From assembly GCA_001414345.1 (NCBI GenBank), contig LLCB01000085.1, positions 124,001-188,000 of the forward strand: DNA of 64,000 nucleotides, in the 5' to 3' direction. The stretch is from Hymenoscyphus infarciens. Lineage: Eukaryota > Ascomycota > Leotiomycetes > Helotiales > Helotiaceae. A program made the translations under genes and the position numbers. This document shows, one piece after another, positions 60,816-64,000 of the stretch. Numbering within the stretch: position 1 is the first letter of the stretch; every line of letters begins with the position of its first letter. The notes under the pieces were generated by a model. That model saw nothing but the letters and a program-made list of their open reading frames with translations, was not told the DNA's origin and searched no databases.

Positions 60816-62711
60816 GATTGCTGTTGTGGTGTTGTGTTCCTGCAAAATGGAAAAAGACAGAGGAGAGTGCTTTTAGAGGATGGGGTGCTGTGAAGTGAAG
60901 AGTGACTCCTCCTTCAGATGCCTAAATGTCTCGCTTCAAGTGTTGGTGACTGATGCTACCCCGCTGACTTTCAGTTGGGAGGTGGGGAATGTGAGCCTTC
61001 CGGGTTCGTGGGCGAAGCAACTATTGTCAGCTGTGGCGTACTGTACTGTACTATACTGAACGGTACTGGCACTGTGAGGAATAGCAATATCGCACACTTT
61101 ACAGGCAGGATCGAATTGACAAAGGAAGAGAAGAAAAGGAGGGGAGGAGGCAGTGAGGGAGGGAGAGCTGCCACTTTTCTATGGAAAAGGCCGAACAAAG
61201 GTATTCTAGTCAATTCGGGGCAAAGGGAGAACGAGGGACCTACATCGCCTGCATATTAACTCGGCCATCCTCTTTCGGAGGTCAAGCTGCAGCCGCAGAG
61301 CACACAATTGCACAATTGCCCCGGCTATACTTCCAATTGCTGTGCCTTGACTGGCTGCGCTGCAGAAGATGCACTTGACAAAGTATCCTTCAACCCGAAC
61401 CTAACCTTGGCTAGTATCGACGCCTTAATGTTTGCCTTGTCTTCAAGGTTACACTTGAGCTTCCCTTTACTGGCTTTTCCTCTTTTCTATCAATCACCAC
61501 GACCATCACAGGAACTTCGAAATCTTCTACAAGCAGACTCTTCCGACCCAACCGACTTCCCTACTACTCTCCACAACCCCTCCTCAAGCGCCGGACTCGG
61601 GGTATATCTGGGGCATATTATTTGGCTCAGGCATATTCATCACGGCATGCAATAATAGTTCTCCCGTGTGGAGGCACCAACATCCCAATAAGCGGCTCCC
61701 CTTTTCCCGCTGACCTCGAAAACACCAAATACTATCCTACCAGCCTTCTGTCCTGCACATCCGGTCCACCTTCCGACAGCGAGTGGTCACATAGAAGTAA
61801 GAGCGCGATCGCAGCACTCTTGCTTTATACCTAGCCCTCAATTGGACCGTACCTCGGAGTTGGCTCCTCTTATTGAGGGGTGGGGTAGCTTGTCAACAAA
61901 TGGAGGGTTCTGGTGGTTCGCGGGGTAAAGGCGAGGCTGATCGGCTCAAGCCGGTTATCACCCCATCACTGCGGAAGCTAGTGCTCTTGGAATACTTCCA
62001 AAATGATCCCATCTACCAGTATCACCACATGCAGTCCGGAGACCCGTTGATGGTACCGAAGGTCCGGTACCCCAATCAACTATTCCAGAGTATCACGGAG
62101 GAAACTGATATCTTCATCCGTTTGGAGAGGAACTCTTGACGCGAGTGTGATCAAGAGAGCTCTCCCTTATGCCACTTATTGAGAAATGGCATGTTTGAGC
62201 TCTAGTTCCTCACAAGTTGCTTGGTTTTCCATCTCGAGATCCAATCACAGTCAAAAATCATCATCGATCATGAGTTCGCGCCACAAACAGACAGCCACGC
62301 ATGCGACAAAGAAAAGCCTTCAACCACTCGAGCAAATGATCTTCGGTTTTTACGCATTTTGGCGCAATCCGGCCTTCCAAATTCTCTGGTAGTTCGTTAC
62401 CATTGGCGAGTCTCATGCACACCCCGCCCAAGGCTCACTAGTCTACGAGCAGACCACCCATCCAAGACAGTTCTAGAAAGACTAGGTCTAGCGTTTCACG
62501 GCATGTTTGTGTACCACCTTATAAATGTGTTACACAACAGCTTCAATAATACCTCGCGTGGATAATGTTCCCGATTCTGCACAATCCCTCGTTCTGTGTG
62601 TATGTTGCAGTTACACCGCAGACTCGGGGTCAAGTAAAAACGCTCACTCCAATCCCTTAGTATTGATATACAGACATTAATTCTTTTCTTAACCAAATTT
62701 TTCATGGACCT
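60816..62711. other. Intergenic, 1.9 kb
   Basis: The first about 300 bp are the promoter of the acetyl-CoA synthetase gene. A TACTGTACTGTACTATACTG repeat lies near 61038-61057. No supported gene follows; an 88-codon frame at 61873-62139 is noted among the rejected items. Confidence 0.45.
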
Positions 62712-63251
62712 TCAACCACCAATATCATTTCCACCACCATATCCCATTTCCTTCCTCGTTTGCTGCAAATTCTCCTTTCCATTCGCATCATCCTTTACTC
62801 CGCCATATGAAGAACCATTCTCCGCGGTTCCTGAATTACCAACTACTTTACCGCCGAAGCCTTGTTCACTAATCGCTTGGCCGAATCGTATATTCTCAGC
62901 GGTTTTCTCTCCTCGTTCCTTCTTCGCGGCTTCTGAGGCATCGTCTGCTTCCGAAGTTTGTGGTGTATCTTGGGCTTTATTATGTTAGTCATTAATCTGA
63001 CTGGTCTATTTAGGCCAGTCGAGAAATGTTCATGACGGATTTTGTTCGTGCGTCCCGAAATTGACTTTGAATCAAGAGACGAGGGCGCATTGATTTTTCA
63101 AGCGTGAAATCACAAGCCTTGAGAAGAAATACCCGGCGCGCAATAGCAAGGAGAGGGGACTAACTGTTGAACTGTCCACGATATTTGATATGTCCTGGAA
63201 GAGTGGTGGTTTGTTGTCCTTCGTACCTTGTAGCTGGTCAACACCCTTCAT
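62712..63251 (-). CDS. Small Gly/Glu-rich hydrophilic protein (LEA-like), 95 aa
   Basis: Exons are 63251-63227 and 62974-62712. The 252-bp intron has a GTACGA donor, a GACTAAC branch and an AAAG acceptor, giving MKGVDQLQ joined to AQDTPQTSEADDASEAAKKE. The remainder is very hydrophilic with repeated Gly-rich units: SEQGFGGKVVGNSG, ENGSSYGGVKDD and TRKEMGYGGGNDIGG. This pattern (QGFGG.., RKExGYGG) is typical of small fungal stress or late-embryogenesis-abundant-like proteins. No Cys, no signal peptide, probably disordered. An alternative first exon (MTEATNTKMMDTEPGGEQ, start 63343) has a good donor but does not join this frame directly. Confidence 0.6.
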
Positions 63252-64000
63252 TTTTCCCACCCTCGAACTATCGCGGTTGCTTACTGTGTTTGTTCTCCGC
63301 CTGGCTCTGTGTCCATCATCTTGGTATTTGTTGCTTCCGTCATTTTAATTGTGTCTTTTTGATTGTGTTCTTAGGTTATTCTGGTTTGTGTTGCAGTTGA
63401 GAGAAGACTGAATTTGGGAAATTGTTTGCTCATCAAGGTGCTAGATTGTTGCACGAGCGAACTTTTCTTTAAATACAGTCTATGGTTTTAGTGAGGCATA
63501 TGCATACAAGTAGGTCATAGTATGGGGTATGTGACGATGTGGCGAAATAATGGGGGTTCAAATACACTTACAGCTATGACGTATGGGTTTTCGACGTCAG
63601 CGCTTTAACATCCTCTGCTCGAGCAACTAAAACCTACGATGTTTCGCATAGTCTGGCATATGTAAATGTTTTCGTGCTTTTACTCGTGCTTTTATAAATC
63701 TGCGTTTTGTCGTATTATAGCGTTTCCTACATACGCGCCTTCGCAACGTACTTGAGTTTTTACTCATTTTGAGAACTCGTAAAGGAGAAGTGGAACGGGC
63801 TATTTAAAAAGGGAATCTACAAATCTACATATGGTCTTTCGCCCGGCCATATGCAAATTACGAATTCTTTCATCCTGATGATCTGGAAAACTATTATGCG
63901 ACATTCATTGACTTTGTGTCAGTTTCCCACTGCCTTTCTTCTTCCTGCTTTCCACCACTTCATACAACAGAAAACCACTACTGGGGATTGTTAAAACTGG
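63252..64000. other. Intergenic to window end
   Basis: Probable promoter of the small hydrophilic protein gene, then no supported gene. Short-period repeats such as GTGCTTTTACTCGTGCTTTTA occur near 63675-63695. Confidence 0.45.

Noticed and set aside
61873..62139. 88-codon plus-strand frame (internal start at 61903)
   Set aside because: The part after YFQNDPIYQYHHMQSG has some protein character, but there is no motif, no splice support and a weak start context. Left unannotated.

Overview
The window is nuclear DNA of a filamentous ascomycete, most likely a leotiomycete (Helotiales-like). Evidence: genes carry many short introns (48-123 bp) with GTANGT donors and CTAAC/CTAAT branch sites. The gene set is fungal (homeobox regulator, Tof1, Rrg9, facA-type acetyl-CoA synthetase). 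AT-rich islands and nonsense-riddled relics look like repeat-induced point mutation (RIP). I see no rRNA, tRNA, CRISPR or prokaryotic signal.

Layout. 0-5 kb: a small coiled-coil protein (+) and a 683-aa homeodomain transcription factor (-), whose homeodomain is split by two introns. 5.2-18 kb: a 12.8-kb stretch with no convincing gene, containing one MITE-like inverted repeat. 18-31 kb: dense housekeeping block with two small hidden spliced genes (-), a mitochondrial 3-hydroxyacyl-CoA dehydrogenase (-) divergent from the fork-protection protein Tof1 (+), the N-terminal methyltransferase Tae1 (+), a GNAT acetyltransferase (-) and an unknown protein (+). 31-42.8 kb: accessory zone with a nonsense-riddled membrane-protein pseudogene, AT-rich islands, inverted-repeat elements, a 5'-truncated frameshifted sulfotransferase pseudogene and, between the islands, a small secreted cysteine-rich protein gene with two tandem copies of its last exon. 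43.6-51.8 kb: a WD40 scaffold of MAPKBP1/WDR62 type (-), mitochondrial Rrg9 (-) and a divergent pair of paralogous secreted proteins. 53.5-57.3 kb: a HAD-fold protein with altered catalytic Asp residues and a C-terminal CaaX box, a Tc1/mariner-type MITE and a broken P-loop (NLR-like) gene. 58.4-60.8 kb: seven-exon acetyl-CoA synthetase (-). 62.7-63.3 kb: a small Gly-rich stress-type protein (-).

How the parts relate. There is no biosynthetic cluster. Two enzymes belong to acetyl-CoA metabolism (acetate activation; beta-oxidation) but lie 37 kb apart. The most distinctive items are the tandem alternative terminal exons at 37.7-38.0 kb, the prenylation-tagged HAD-like probable pseudoenzyme at 53.5 kb and the divergent paralogous secreted pair at 49.4-51.8 kb. 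All exon models were built by hand from splice consensus and frame continuity. No search was run, so family names rest on recognised motifs.
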